Assembly: GCF_003368325.1 (NCBI RefSeq)
Contig: NZ_CP031467.1
Location: 4,464,001-4,528,000 of the forward strand
Source: Paraburkholderia caffeinilytica
Lineage (GTDB): Bacteria > Pseudomonadota > Gammaproteobacteria > Burkholderiales > Burkholderiaceae
Direction: 5' to 3'
Length of the DNA stretch: 64,000 bases
Below, in pieces: positions 8,413 to 16,668 of the stretch. A program made the position numbers and the translations under genes. The notes below the pieces were generated by a model that was not told the DNA's origin, ran no database searches, and saw only the letters and a list, made by a program, of their open reading frames with translations. Within the stretch, counting starts at the first letter, position 1; each line of letters begins with the position of its first letter.

Positions 8413-8778
8413 ATGGGAATCGATATGCAGATCGTGTACTTCGGATTTGCAGGGTCCGCGCAAATCGAAGCTGAAGCTGCCGCGCAGTTCGTGCGCCTCG
8501 AACGGTTCGGCAACTCCATTTCTGGTTGCCATCTTGCAGTCGAGGTCATTCACGAGCACCCGTCAAACGTTGTGCGTGGGGAGGTTCCAGTCGCGCCACG
8601 CGGAGTGCTGGCGGCGGCGTCGGGCCACATCATGTTCGACGCGCGACTCGATCTGGTGCTGCGCAATGGCGAACTGGTGCCGCTCGAACATCGGCAGAGC
8701 CCTGATCCCAACGTCGCGGTGCGCACGGCTTTCGACGCGGCCGAACGTCTACTCGAACGCGGCGGAGCGCGCATCTGA
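8413..8778 (+). CDS. HPF/RaiA-like ribosome-associated protein
   Basis: Small protein of about 121 residues with the layout of hibernation-promoting factor: N-terminal strand MQIVYFGFAGS, central strands (GCHLAVEVIHEH, then FDARLDLVLRNGELV) and a C-terminal helix VRTAFDAAERLLERG. HPF/RaiA proteins bind the 30S decoding region and idle ribosomes in non-growing cells. An internal ATG at 8425 is an alternative; GGAGG at 8404 lies four bases before the first ATG, a short spacing. The Fnr-like box upstream ties ribosome silencing to oxygen loss. Similarity to the family is recognisable but divergent. Confidence 0.75.
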   Translation: MGIDMQIVYFGFAGSAQIEAEAAAQFVRLERFGNSISGCHLAVEVIHEHPSNVVRGEVPVAPRGVLAAASGHIMFDARLDLVLRNGELVPLEHRQSPDPNVAVRTAFDAAERLLERGGARI

Positions 8779-8832
8779 TACAGGCCGCACTCACCCGGAT
8801 ATCGCGACGGGCGTCGCCTCAACAAGGATCCG

Positions 8833-8866
8833 CCCGAGCGTCATATGAGGGGAGGGAGCGCTCGGG
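8833..8866. terminator. Hairpin between convergent genes, possible terminator
   Basis: CCCGAGCG at 8833-8840 pairs perfectly with CGCTCGGG at 8859-8866 across an 18-base loop. It sits between the end of the HPF-like gene and the convergent alcohol dehydrogenase gene. There is no T-run on either side, so intrinsic termination would be weak. Confidence 0.35.
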
Positions 8867-8911
8867 TGCGCGCCGGTCAGACGCTCGCACCCGTTTCGTC
8901 GATTCCACGGC

Positions 8912-9937
8912 TCAGTCGAGTTTCAGCACGATGCGGCCATCGACGTTCCCGCTCTTCAGTTCGGCGAAAACATGATTGATGTTGTCGAGCCGATCGAGGT
9001 GGATTCGGGCGCGGACACGGCCTTCTGCGGCGAAGTCGAGTGATTCCTGCAAGTCCTTGCGTGTGCCGACAATGGAACCTCGCACGGTAATGCCGTTGAG
9101 CACCGTGGAGAAGATCGGCAGCGGGAAGTCACCCGGTGGCAATCCGTTCAGCGCGATGGTGCCGCCACGGCGCACCATGCCCAGTGCCTGAGCGAAAGCG
9201 CTGCGTGAGACGGCGGTGACGAGTACGCCGTGCGTTCCGCCGATTTCCTTCTGGATCGCCGCCGCGGCATCGCCTTCCGCGGCGTTGAACGTTAGCGTCG
9301 CGCCGAGCTCGCGAGCGAGAGCGAGCTTGTCGGCGGATATGTCGACCGCTACTACGCGCAGGCCCATCGCGATCGCGTATTGAACCGCGACGTGGCCGAG
9401 GCCGCCGATCCCCGAAATCGTGATCCATTGACCCGGCCGCGTGTCCGTCATGCGAATGCCTTTGTAGACGGTCACGCCCGCGCAGAGGATCGGCGCGATC
9501 TCTTCGAACGCAACAGCCGACGGCAGATGGCCGACATAGTTCGGATCGGCCAGTACGTACTCTGCGTATGCACCGTTGACGGAATAGCCGGTATTGTGCT
9601 GCTCGTGACACAGCGTTTCCCAACCGCCAAGGCAATGCTCACAATGACCACAGGCGGTATAAAGCCACGGCACGCCGACGCGATCGCCTTCCTTGACGTG
9701 TTTGACGTCCTCGCCGACGGCAGCGACGTAGCCGACGCCTTCGTGGCCCGGAATGAAGGGCAGGGTGGGCTTGACCGGCCAGTCGCCGTCAGCTGCGTGC
9801 AGATCCGTGTGACACACGCCGGACGCCTTGACATTGACGAGGATCTGCCCACGCCCGGGCTTCGGGACAGGGATCTCTTCGATACGCAGCGGAGCGCCGA
9901 ATTCGTGGACGACAGCGGCTTTCATCATTTGGGCCAT
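8912..9937 (-). CDS. Zinc-dependent alcohol dehydrogenase
   Basis: Medium-chain NAD(P)-dependent alcohol dehydrogenase of the AdhP type, 341 residues, the family norm. Seen: catalytic-zinc site with GVCHTDLHAADGDW and GHEGVGYV, structural-zinc cysteines in CGHCEHCLGGWETLC, and nucleotide-binding GIGGLGHVAVQYA. It probably oxidises short alcohols or regenerates NAD+ from aldehydes during fermentation. The ATG at 9937 has a GGAGA ribosome site; the frame remains open to 9991. An Fnr box lies 70 bases upstream, matching a fermentative role. Divergent from the CBS-BON gene. Confidence 0.95.
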   Translation of the reverse strand: MAQMMKAAVVHEFGAPLRIEEIPVPKPGRGQILVNVKASGVCHTDLHAADGDWPVKPTLPFIPGHEGVGYVAAVGEDVKHVKEGDRVGVPWLYTACGHCEHCLGGWETLCHEQHNTGYSVNGAYAEYVLADPNYVGHLPSAVAFEEIAPILCAGVTVYKGIRMTDTRPGQWITISGIGGLGHVAVQYAIAMGLRVVAVDISADKLALARELGATLTFNAAEGDAAAAIQKEIGGTHGVLVTAVSRSAFAQALGMVRRGGTIALNGLPPGDFPLPIFSTVLNGITVRGSIVGTRKDLQESLDFAAEGRVRARIHLDRLDNINHVFAELKSGNVDGRIVLKLD

Positions 9938-10006
9938 GGCCTTTCTCCATCGGTTGGGAAGACAAACGGTATGGCGACCATTCGACCGCATACGGCCGAT
10001 TCCGGG

Positions 10007-10020
10007 TTGATTTGAGTCAA
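10007..10020. promoter_or_regulatory. Fnr box upstream of the alcohol dehydrogenase
   Basis: TTGATTTGAGTCAA has one perfect half site and one near-perfect half with the correct four-base spacer. It is 70 bases from the alcohol dehydrogenase start and 193 from the divergent CBS-BON start, so it more likely serves the former. Confidence 0.7.
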
Positions 10021-10212
10021 GCAGCGGGTGCTGTCACCGCGAACGGATCTGTAGTTGCCCGGAACAGCCTTCGGGATGATCCATGTCAATCGATAGGATG
10101 CCCTGCGAGCCTAAGCTCAAACCATACGAGCGTTTGCCGGGTTCCGGATACTGACGGCTGAGCCGGGCCGGGCCCGTGAATTCAATGATCCTAACTGTTC
10201 AGGAGTCGTACC

Positions 10213-10902
10213 ATGCGCGCATCTGATGTCATGACCGGCAACGTCATCTCGGTCACACCCGACATGACTGTTCGAGAGGTTGCCCGAATTCTCGTCGACA
10301 ACGGCATCAGCGGCGCGCCGGTGCTGGAGTCAGACGGTCATGTCGCCGGCATGATCAGCGAAGGCGATCTGCTTCGCCGCGCCGAGATCGGCACCGACGA
10401 GCGCACGCGAACCTCGTGGCTCGATCTCTGGTCCGCGAGCCATGAAGCGCGGGACTACATCAAGACCCACGCGGTGAAAGTGCGCGACGTAATGACCACC
10501 GATGTCGTGACCGTTCAGCCCGACACGCCGCTCGGCGAAGTGGCCGGCATTCTCGAGACGCGGCGCATCAAACGTGTTCCCGTGACGAAAGCGGGGCAAC
10601 TCGTAGGCATTGTGAGCCGCGCCAATCTCGTCCAGGCGCTGGCAAGCGTGCCGGATGAGCCGGCATCGGATGCGACGCTCTCGGACGCCGAGATCCGCGC
10701 GATGTTGATGGGCGAACTGGCTGGCCGTAAGTGGAGCTTCGCCGGCCGCAATATCGTTGTCACGGACGGCGTCGTGCATCTGTGGGGCATTTTCCATTCG
10801 CTGGAAGCCGTTGACGCGGTTCGTGTGGCCGCGCAAGGCATACCCGGCGTGAAGCGCGTGGAGGATCACACCGAGCCTTATCCAGTGATGCCCGGCATCT
10901 AG
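10213..10902 (+). CDS. CBS-pair and BON domain protein
   Basis: Cytoplasmic protein of 229 residues with a pair of CBS motifs (first about 1-60, MTGNVISVTPDMTVREVA and GISGAPVLESDGHVAGMISE; second about 92-150, VMTTDVVTVQPDTPLGEVA and RIKRVPVTKAGQLVGIVSR) and a C-terminal BON domain (about 160-225). CBS pairs bind adenine nucleotides and report energy charge; BON domains are associated with membranes or osmotic stress. AGGAG lies 8 bases before the ATG. It belongs by position to the stress block, but no clear Fnr box is close to its start. Confidence 0.92.
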   Translation: MRASDVMTGNVISVTPDMTVREVARILVDNGISGAPVLESDGHVAGMISEGDLLRRAEIGTDERTRTSWLDLWSASHEARDYIKTHAVKVRDVMTTDVVTVQPDTPLGEVAGILETRRIKRVPVTKAGQLVGIVSRANLVQALASVPDEPASDATLSDAEIRAMLMGELAGRKWSFAGRNIVVTDGVVHLWGIFHSLEAVDAVRVAAQGIPGVKRVEDHTEPYPVMPGI

Positions 10903-10946
10903 CAGACGGTGGCCAGAACGGTTCAGCAGTCGGGATTGCAGGCGCC

Positions 10947-11099
10947 ATGACTCAGTTCATTCCTGGGCAATGGCTCCGTGCGGAAAACGTGGGCTTCGAC
11001 ACACTGTTCGGCATCACTTCAGCCGGGGTACCGGCCGTTGGTCGGCATACGCACCGCGAAAGCGGACATTTGAACGTGGCTAGAAGCGGACATTTCTAA
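10947..11099 (+). pseudogene. Short ORF, probably a gene fragment at the insertion-sequence boundary
   Basis: A 50-residue frame (begins MTQFIPGQWLRAENVGF) runs into repeated insertion-sequence end motifs and stops inside them. The first 33 residues look like real coding sequence; the rest is encoded by the repeats. I read it as the 5' end of a gene whose remainder was lost when the mobile element arrived. The parent family is not recognised. Confidence 0.3.
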
Positions 11100-11126
11100 A
11101 TGGCTAGAACACGACATTTCTATAAA
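11066..11126. repeat. Three degenerate insertion-sequence end motifs
   Basis: GCGGACATTT, GCGGACATTT and ACACGACATTT occur in a row with about 27-base spacing, each linked to GGCTAGAA-like sequence. The same ACACGACAT core is repeated twice in the right end of the adjacent element, in the same orientation. This looks like the right end of a second, related element whose body is gone. Confidence 0.45.
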
Positions 11127-11144
11127 GCTACTACTACACTACAC

Positions 11145-12747
11145 TGTCCCCGCCAAGTTCAAATGTCGGGGTCTGCGCTAAATTGAAATGTCGGGTTTTG
11201 CTGTGCTGCTGTGCTTTTTCTTATGTTTTTGGGGTGGGCGGCGCAGCCGCCCACCCCCTGTTCTTCATGTTTTTTGATGCTCACCTCGTGAACGGCCTGC
11301 GTGACATCCGCTAGCGTGATCGCCCGCTGTTTCTTCAAGCCCGCAAGCGCCTTCCTTGCCCGGACGTCTTCGCCAAGATGGGTGCGTGAAGGCGAGCCGG
11401 AAACGCGCCGGTCATCGCGCTGCGCCTGCACCAGCCGCGCAACCGCCAGTGCCGCGGACAGCCGCTTGTTCTCAACCTCCGCGCCCTGATCAATCTGCGT
11501 GATCCGGTCATATTCGCGACAGGGCAACACACGGCCCGCCGCCTGAATCTCTATGGCTCCGTTCCGGTATTCAACGACCTCAACGTATTCATGCATCAGA
11601 CGCCGGTTTGCCTCGGTGTCCTGCAACAGGTACATCACCCTGTCGTACTGCACTGTCAGCGCATTGGAGACCTTGCGCGCCACGCGATAGGCCAGGATCT
11701 GCTTCAGGTCCTCGTCATCACGCAGCGGCCGGTGCGCGTTGTGGTCGCTCTTCGGTGGCTTGCCGAAGCGCCGGTTGAAATCGGCGATGAAGGAGGGCGC
11801 ATAGGCATTGGCGGCTTCCCGCGTACTGATGTTACGCAACCTCAGTTCCTTGACGAGCCGGTCCTGCAACGTCAGGTTGGCGCGCTCGACACGCCCCTTG
11901 GCCTGACTCGTGTTCGCACAGAACGCCTCGATATTGAGCTGATACAGGGCGCGGCCGAACTGTGTGACGCCTTTGCCAGCCGTGCTCGCCCGATCCTTGA
12001 CGTAGAACACGCTGAACTTGTCGCTATAGAACGCGACGGGCTTGCCGTGTGCTGCCAGATACGTCGACAGGGCCTCAAAATAGCTGAAGGTCGATTCCGT
12101 CGCCGTGAAGTGAAGCGTCATCAGCCTGCCAGTCGCATCGTCGATAAACACCAGCAGCGTGCAGGCCGGCGCACGCTCCTCGAACCAGCGGTGATCGCTG
12201 CCGTCAATCTGGATCAGTTCACCCAGGCACGCGCGGCGGTTGCGGGGCTGGTACACCTTGGGCGGCCGATCCTTGCGGGGAATCCACAGGCCGGCGGCCA
12301 TCATCAGCGCGCGCACCGTCTCGACCGACAGACTGATGCCGTGACATTCCCGAAGCTTCTCGCACGCCAGTGTTGGCCCGAAATCGGCATAGCGCTCGCG
12401 AATGATGGCCACCGCGCGTCGCGACACACCGTCGGACAATTGATGATTTCCCGGCCGACCACGTTTGCCCGAGACCAGTCCGGCAACTCCTGCGGCCTGA
12501 TAGCGCTGCACGAGGCGCTCAATCTGACGCACACTTAACGCAAGCCGGTCCGCTGCCTGGCCCGGCTTCAGACGCCGCTCGCAAACGGCCTGCACGACCT
12601 TCAACCGGTCCAGCTCGGTCATCGACATGGTGATCGTCCCGGATGCGTTCATGGCCAGCGCTCCTTAAGGAAGGCTGGCACCAGCCTGAACCGCAAACAC
12701 GACATTTCAATTTAGCGGAAACACGACATCTGAACTTTGGACTAACA
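11145..12747. mobile_element. ISNCY-like insertion sequence
   Basis: About 1.6 kb with a single transposase gene and imperfect terminal inverted repeats: left 11145-11200, right 12694-12747. Both ends begin TGT, share AAGTTCA(A/G)ATGTCG and GCTAAATTGAAATGTCG, and so carry two copies of the ATGTCG motif, presumably transposase-binding sites. A target duplication is not certain; CAC is present on both sides. It separates the CBS-BON gene from a truncated DUF3331-like gene, so it marks a disruption of older sequence. Confidence 0.75.
11159..12652 (-). CDS. ISNCY-family transposase (DDE, rve domain)
   Basis: Transposase of 497 residues: N-terminal helix-turn-helix (PGQAADRLALSVRQIERLV), a second HTH-like segment, then an RNase-H-fold integrase core with the DDE residues in IQIDGSDHRWF, FYSDKFSVFY and KGRVERANLT, and a C-terminal beta-barrel-like region (MHEYVEVVEYRNGAIEI). 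The C-terminal end reads into the terminal repeat. AAGGAG precedes the ATG. The frame is intact, so the element may still be active. Confidence 0.9.
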   Translation of the reverse strand: MNASGTITMSMTELDRLKVVQAVCERRLKPGQAADRLALSVRQIERLVQRYQAAGVAGLVSGKRGRPGNHQLSDGVSRRAVAIIRERYADFGPTLACEKLRECHGISLSVETVRALMMAAGLWIPRKDRPPKVYQPRNRRACLGELIQIDGSDHRWFEERAPACTLLVFIDDATGRLMTLHFTATESTFSYFEALSTYLAAHGKPVAFYSDKFSVFYVKDRASTAGKGVTQFGRALYQLNIEAFCANTSQAKGRVERANLTLQDRLVKELRLRNISTREAANAYAPSFIADFNRRFGKPPKSDHNAHRPLRDDEDLKQILAYRVARKVSNALTVQYDRVMYLLQDTEANRRLMHEYVEVVEYRNGAIEIQAAGRVLPCREYDRITQIDQGAEVENKRLSAALAVARLVQAQRDDRRVSGSPSRTHLGEDVRARKALAGLKKQRAITLADVTQAVHEVSIKKHEEQGVGGCAAHPKNIRKSTAAQQNPTFQFSADPDI

Positions 12748-13098
12748 CACCGTTTGTTGATAATTTATCTTATGTAAAATCGCGTTGCCCACGTTGATCG
12801 GGCCCGCGCTTAGCACGCACACGCCGCGGCGGCGCGCAACGCCGGCCCGCCACGTCTGGTCGCCGAAGCGCCCGGTACACGGATCGCACCATGAGACCGT
12901 CAGTGTTATCGGCGACGATATGTCGACGATGCGCACGGTGGGATGACTGGTGCCGTCCCAGCGCCGCGACGTGGCACGTTGACGCTTCTTGCCGTCCTGC
13001 AACCGAGCCTGTTTCACCGTCGGACCCAGCGCGCCGAATTCCCTGATTCCGCGCACGGTATCGAGCCATGTCGATAGTTTCATCGTCAGGATTCCCAT
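12742..13098 (-). pseudogene. DUF3331-like protein, 3' end replaced by the insertion sequence
   Basis: A 118-residue frame whose central part (VRIVDISSPITLTVSWCDP, then GDQTWRAG and RRRGVCVLS) resembles the DUF3331 proteins common in Burkholderia. After CVLSAGPI the family would continue with another conserved block, but here the AT-rich sequence next to the insertion sequence takes over and ends the frame at 12742. I infer truncation by the element. Family recognition is from memory of the motif and not certain. Confidence 0.5.
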
Positions 13099-13215
13099 CT
13101 AACAAGGGATAAGGGCGACCATCCACACGCCGGGATCGCGTCTGCGCGCAGGCGATGTTGGCCCTTATCGGTCTTTGCGGTCAGCGACCCGCCTTCCCTC
13201 GCAGTCACTCGACAT

Positions 13216-14307
13216 TTATCGCGGCGACGGCCCCGCGGTTGCTGCCGGATCCGGCAGCCGTGCGATCACCACCAGTCCTCCGCCCTCTCGCGGCGTGGCG
13301 CGGATATCGCCACCGTGAAGAGCCAGTGCGCGACGGGCGATGGTCAGCCCGAGGCCCGTGCCTGACACGGCTCCAATCGTAGCGTCGCGCTGGTGGGGTT
13401 CAAACCGGCGGAAGGGCTCAAAGATTTCCTCACAAAATTCTTCGGGCACGCCGGGGCCTCTGTCGCTCACGCTGATTTCGAGCCACCCTGCTCCATCGTC
13501 TTCCACTGACGAGGCCCCGGGTAAGCGGACGCGAACCTCCACGGTCGTGTTGGGCATGGAGTATTTGACGGCGTTGCGCACAACATTCTCGAAAGCGCGG
13601 TAAAGCGGCTCTCCGGCGACTTCCGCCACGAAGCTGTCCGGCGCATCCAGGGTCACGGTGCAGCCGCGCGCCTTCGCCTCGAACTCGGCGTCCTGCACGA
13701 TGTCGGCCAGCAGTTCCATCACGTCCACGCGTTCGCGCTCCGGGTTCATCGCGCCCGCCTCCAGTTTGTGCAACGTCAGAAGCTCTTCGATGAACTGATC
13801 CAGCCGCTCCGTTTCGCGCGCGATGCGCTCGGCCATCGACGCCGCCGACTGAGGGTCTTGCTGCATGAGACCTATCGCGGCCTGGATACGCGCCAACGGC
13901 GAGCGCAGTTCGTGCGACACGTCGTGAAAAAGCTGACGCTGCTGCGTCGCCGCCTGCTGGAGGCGCGCGGCCATTTCATCGAACTCCTGTGCCAGATATG
14001 CAAATTCATCGCGACGGGAGCCCATCGCGGGCATCACTCGCACATCGAAGCGCGCGCGCGCCGCGTCGCGGAGCGCCTGGCTGAGATAAAGCACCGGCCT
14101 GGAGACATGCCACGCCACCCCGAACGCGATTGGAAGGCTCACGGTGGCGCCTGCCAGCACCGGGATGAGGAAGATCCAGTGGGGTGTAGCGGGTGGTTCG
14201 ATCCCGCTAACATGCATGTAGAAGCCGGCACATATAAATGCCGCCACCATGCCGAGCCAGCCCGTGAAGAAAATCCGCCAGAACATGCGCCCAAGCCGAA
14301 ATTGCAT
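13216..14307 (-). CDS. CpxA-like envelope-stress sensor histidine kinase
   Basis: Inner-membrane kinase of 363 residues. Two membrane helices (about 10-32 and 44-66) flank a very short periplasmic loop; then a HAMP linker, HisKA with phospho-His near 132 (FHDVSHELRSPLARIQAAIG), and HATPase_c with N-box ENVVRNAVKYS, G1 SDRGPGVP and G2 GTGLGLTIARR. The small periplasmic part, unlike CpxA of E. coli, suggests sensing within the membrane. It starts three bases after the response-regulator stop, so the pair forms one operon, divergent from the efflux-Pqi operon it probably controls. Confidence 0.92.
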   Translation of the reverse strand: MQFRLGRMFWRIFFTGWLGMVAAFICAGFYMHVSGIEPPATPHWIFLIPVLAGATVSLPIAFGVAWHVSRPVLYLSQALRDAARARFDVRVMPAMGSRRDEFAYLAQEFDEMAARLQQAATQQRQLFHDVSHELRSPLARIQAAIGLMQQDPQSAASMAERIARETERLDQFIEELLTLHKLEAGAMNPERERVDVMELLADIVQDAEFEAKARGCTVTLDAPDSFVAEVAGEPLYRAFENVVRNAVKYSMPNTTVEVRVRLPGASSVEDDGAGWLEISVSDRGPGVPEEFCEEIFEPFRRFEPHQRDATIGAVSGTGLGLTIARRALALHGGDIRATPREGGGLVVIARLPDPAATAGPSPR

Positions 14308-14310
14308 GGT

Positions 14311-15018
14311 TCAGTCCGTCAAAAGCTGGTAGCCCATGCCGCGCACGCTGACGATCCACGGTTGCCCGTCGGGACGTTGGCCGAGCTTCTGGCGGATGCT
14401 GCTGATATGCACGTCGATGCGCCGGTCGAAACGCGCAAGCGGCCGACCGAAAGCCTGCTGCGAAATCTCCTCCTTGCTGACCAGCCTGCCGGCGTGCCGC
14501 GCCAGGATTTCGACCAGACTGAATTCCGTGCCGGTCAATTCGAGCGGCGCGCCCTGCCAGGTCGCGCGGCGGCTGGAAGTCCACAGCACAAGCTGTCCTG
14601 CCTGGACCGGAGCACCGGCGCCCGCGGTTCCCGTGCCGGCCGCACGGCGCAAGATGGCCCGCAGCCGCGCGACCAGTTCGCCCGGCGTGCAAGGCTTCGG
14701 AACATAGTCGTCGGCGCCGAGATTGAGGCCTGAAATGCGGTCGATGTCGTCGCCGCGCGCCGTCAGCATCAGCACCGGCACGTGGCTCGTCGCGCGGATG
14801 CGGCGCAACGCCTCGATGCCCGACAGGCGCGGCATCATCACATCGAGCACCACGATCGCGAAGCGCCCCGACAGCGCGCGGGCCACGCCGACCTCTCCAT
14901 CGTGCGCGACGTCGGCGGCAAAGCCTTCGTGGGCGAGGTATTGCACCAGCATACCGGTCAGTTCAGCGTCGTCGTCAACCAGCAGTACCGGCGTCATCAA
15001 GGATCGGTCGAGATTCAT
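14311..15018 (-). CDS. CpxR-like OmpR-family response regulator
   Basis: Response regulator of about 235 residues strongly similar to CpxR throughout: VLLVDDDAELTGMLVQYL, VVLDVMMPRLSGIEAL, MLTARGDDIDRISGLNLGA, and a winged-helix domain with LELTGTEFSLVEILARHAG and FDRRIDVHISSIRQKLG. Acidic pair, phosphoacceptor Asp, switch Thr and Lys (VPKPC) are all present. Start uncertain: ATGs at 15021, 15018 and 14997, none with a good ribosome site. A CpxR-type direct repeat lies in the divergent promoter region. Confidence 0.93.
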   Translation of the reverse strand: MNLDRSLMTPVLLVDDDAELTGMLVQYLAHEGFAADVAHDGEVGVARALSGRFAIVVLDVMMPRLSGIEALRRIRATSHVPVLMLTARGDDIDRISGLNLGADDYVPKPCTPGELVARLRAILRRAAGTGTAGAGAPVQAGQLVLWTSSRRATWQGAPLELTGTEFSLVEILARHAGRLVSKEEISQQAFGRPLARFDRRIDVHISSIRQKLGQRPDGQPWIVSVRGMGYQLLTD

Positions 15019-15073
15019 CATGAAGCCAGTATGGCGCAGGCGGTATCTCCCGAGAAAGCCTTTCGCGCCGAAT

Positions 15074-15088
15074 TTTACGCAACTTAAC
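15074..15088 (-). promoter_or_regulatory. CpxR-like box
   Basis: Read on the minus strand this is GTTAA-N5-GTAAA, one base off the E. coli CpxR consensus GTAAA-N5-GTAAA. It lies between the divergent CpxR-like gene and the efflux-Pqi operon, 75 bases before the latter's start, where it could control both. Confidence 0.5.
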
Positions 15089-15162
15089 CCGGCCATACCG
15101 CGCTAGATAATGGGCTCCGGACAATAGCGCTCGTCGGTCCTGCAAGGGCCAGGGAGCGTGTA

Positions 15163-16668
15163 TTGAACGAAATTGACCAGCACCGGCGCCGCCGGGCAAG
15201 GCTGAGCGCGATAGCGGGCAGCCTTGCGTTGTGCGCATGCGCGCTACAACCCTCTTACGAAACGCCGAAGGTGATCGAAACCACCGGCTGGCAGGCCGAG
15301 CTGCCGCACGGCGGCAGTGTTGAGAATCTCGTCGACTGGTGGCGCCGCTTCGACGACCCGGCCGTGGCCGAGCTGGTCCGCACGGCCGAGACCGACAGCC
15401 CGACGCTCGCGAAGGCCGTCGCCCGCATCGACGATGCCCGCGCTACGGTCGTGTCCGACAGCTCCGGCGCATGGCCGTCGCTGACCGGCAGCGGATCGGT
15501 CACGCGGGCCAAGTCCGCCGTGTCTCTCGGCAACGAGGTTTTCACGAGCCTCGCGACCACGCGCAGCGGCGAGCTGGACGCTTCGTGGGAACTCGACCTG
15601 TTCGGCAAGGTGCGCTCGAGCCGTGAATCGGCGAAGGCGCAACTGGCATCCCGTATCGACGACTGGCATGACGCGCGCGTTTCGCTCGCCGCCGAGGTGG
15701 CCGACGACTACGTGCAGTACCGGGCATGCCGCCAGCTCGCCGGTGCCTATGAGGAATCGGCGGCGTCGTACGCGCAGACGGAAAAAACCACGCTTGCGGC
15801 GGCCGCGGCGGGCATGACGCCGTCCTCCGACGGCTACCTCGCCCAGGCGAACACGGCCAGCGCCCACGCATCGGCGATCCAGCAGCACGTCGTCTGCGAA
15901 GAACTCATCAAGTCGCTCGTGGAACTCACGGGCGCGAGCGAGCCGGCACTGCGCGCGATCGTCGATCGGCCGCAAGCGCCCGGCTTGCCCCAGCCGGCAG
16001 CATTCAGCGTGCAGTCCGCGCCTGCCGACCTCGTTCGTCAGCGCCCCGATCTGGCTTCGTCCGAACGCGCGCTGGCCGCAGCCTATGCCTCCATCGGAAA
16101 GGCCCGTGCCGAGCGTTTTCCGAGCCTGTCGCTGTCCGGCTCGATCGGGCTCTCGGCCACCAACGTGACGTCGCCGATGTCGACGTGGTCGTTCGGGCCG
16201 AGCCTGTCGATCCCGCTGTTCGACGCGGGCAAGCGCAAGGCCGCCGTCGATTCGGCGCAGGCCAGCTACGACGAGCAGCTGGCCGCTTATCGCAGCTCGG
16301 TGCGCACCGCCGTCAAGGAAGTCGAGGTGGCGCTTGCCGACCTCGACGGCGCCGCACGGCGCAGCGACGACGCGCGGCGCGCCGTCGAGCAATACCGCCG
16401 CTACGAAAGCGCCATGGAAACCAACTGGCGTGCCGGCTTCGACACGCTGCTGACGCGCGAGCAGGCGCGCCGCTCGCTGACGAGCGCCGAGATCACCGAC
16501 ATCGAACTGCAGCGTGACCGTGTGCGCAGCTGGATCTCGCTCTACAAGGCCCTGGGCGGCGGCTGGCAGGGCAACGACGCCGTGATGCCGGTTGCCCGCG
16601 CCACAACCACCCTGCCCGCCATCTCCACCACGCGCGCCGCCGCTATCTCGCAAGGAACCGTACAGTGA
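15163..16668 (+). CDS. RND efflux outer-membrane lipoprotein (NodT/OprM family)
   Basis: Outer-membrane channel of a tripartite pump, 501 residues. A lipoprotein signal ends in LALCAC, followed by two OEP domains; typical family stretches are WWRRFDDPAVAELV, SWELDLFGKVR, LVRQRPDLASSERALAAAYA and GPSLSIPLFDAGKRKA. The start is a TTG at 15163 supported by AGGGAG six bases upstream; no ATG precedes the signal peptide. Its stop overlaps the GTG of the adaptor gene (GTGA), the first of a series of overlaps through the operon. A CpxR-like box lies upstream. Confidence 0.93.
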   Translation: MNEIDQHRRRRARLSAIAGSLALCACALQPSYETPKVIETTGWQAELPHGGSVENLVDWWRRFDDPAVAELVRTAETDSPTLAKAVARIDDARATVVSDSSGAWPSLTGSGSVTRAKSAVSLGNEVFTSLATTRSGELDASWELDLFGKVRSSRESAKAQLASRIDDWHDARVSLAAEVADDYVQYRACRQLAGAYEESAASYAQTEKTTLAAAAAGMTPSSDGYLAQANTASAHASAIQQHVVCEELIKSLVELTGASEPALRAIVDRPQAPGLPQPAAFSVQSAPADLVRQRPDLASSERALAAAYASIGKARAERFPSLSLSGSIGLSATNVTSPMSTWSFGPSLSIPLFDAGKRKAAVDSAQASYDEQLAAYRSSVRTAVKEVEVALADLDGAARRSDDARRAVEQYRRYESAMETNWRAGFDTLLTREQARRSLTSAEITDIELQRDRVRSWISLYKALGGGWQGNDAVMPVARATTTLPAISTTRAAAISQGTVQ

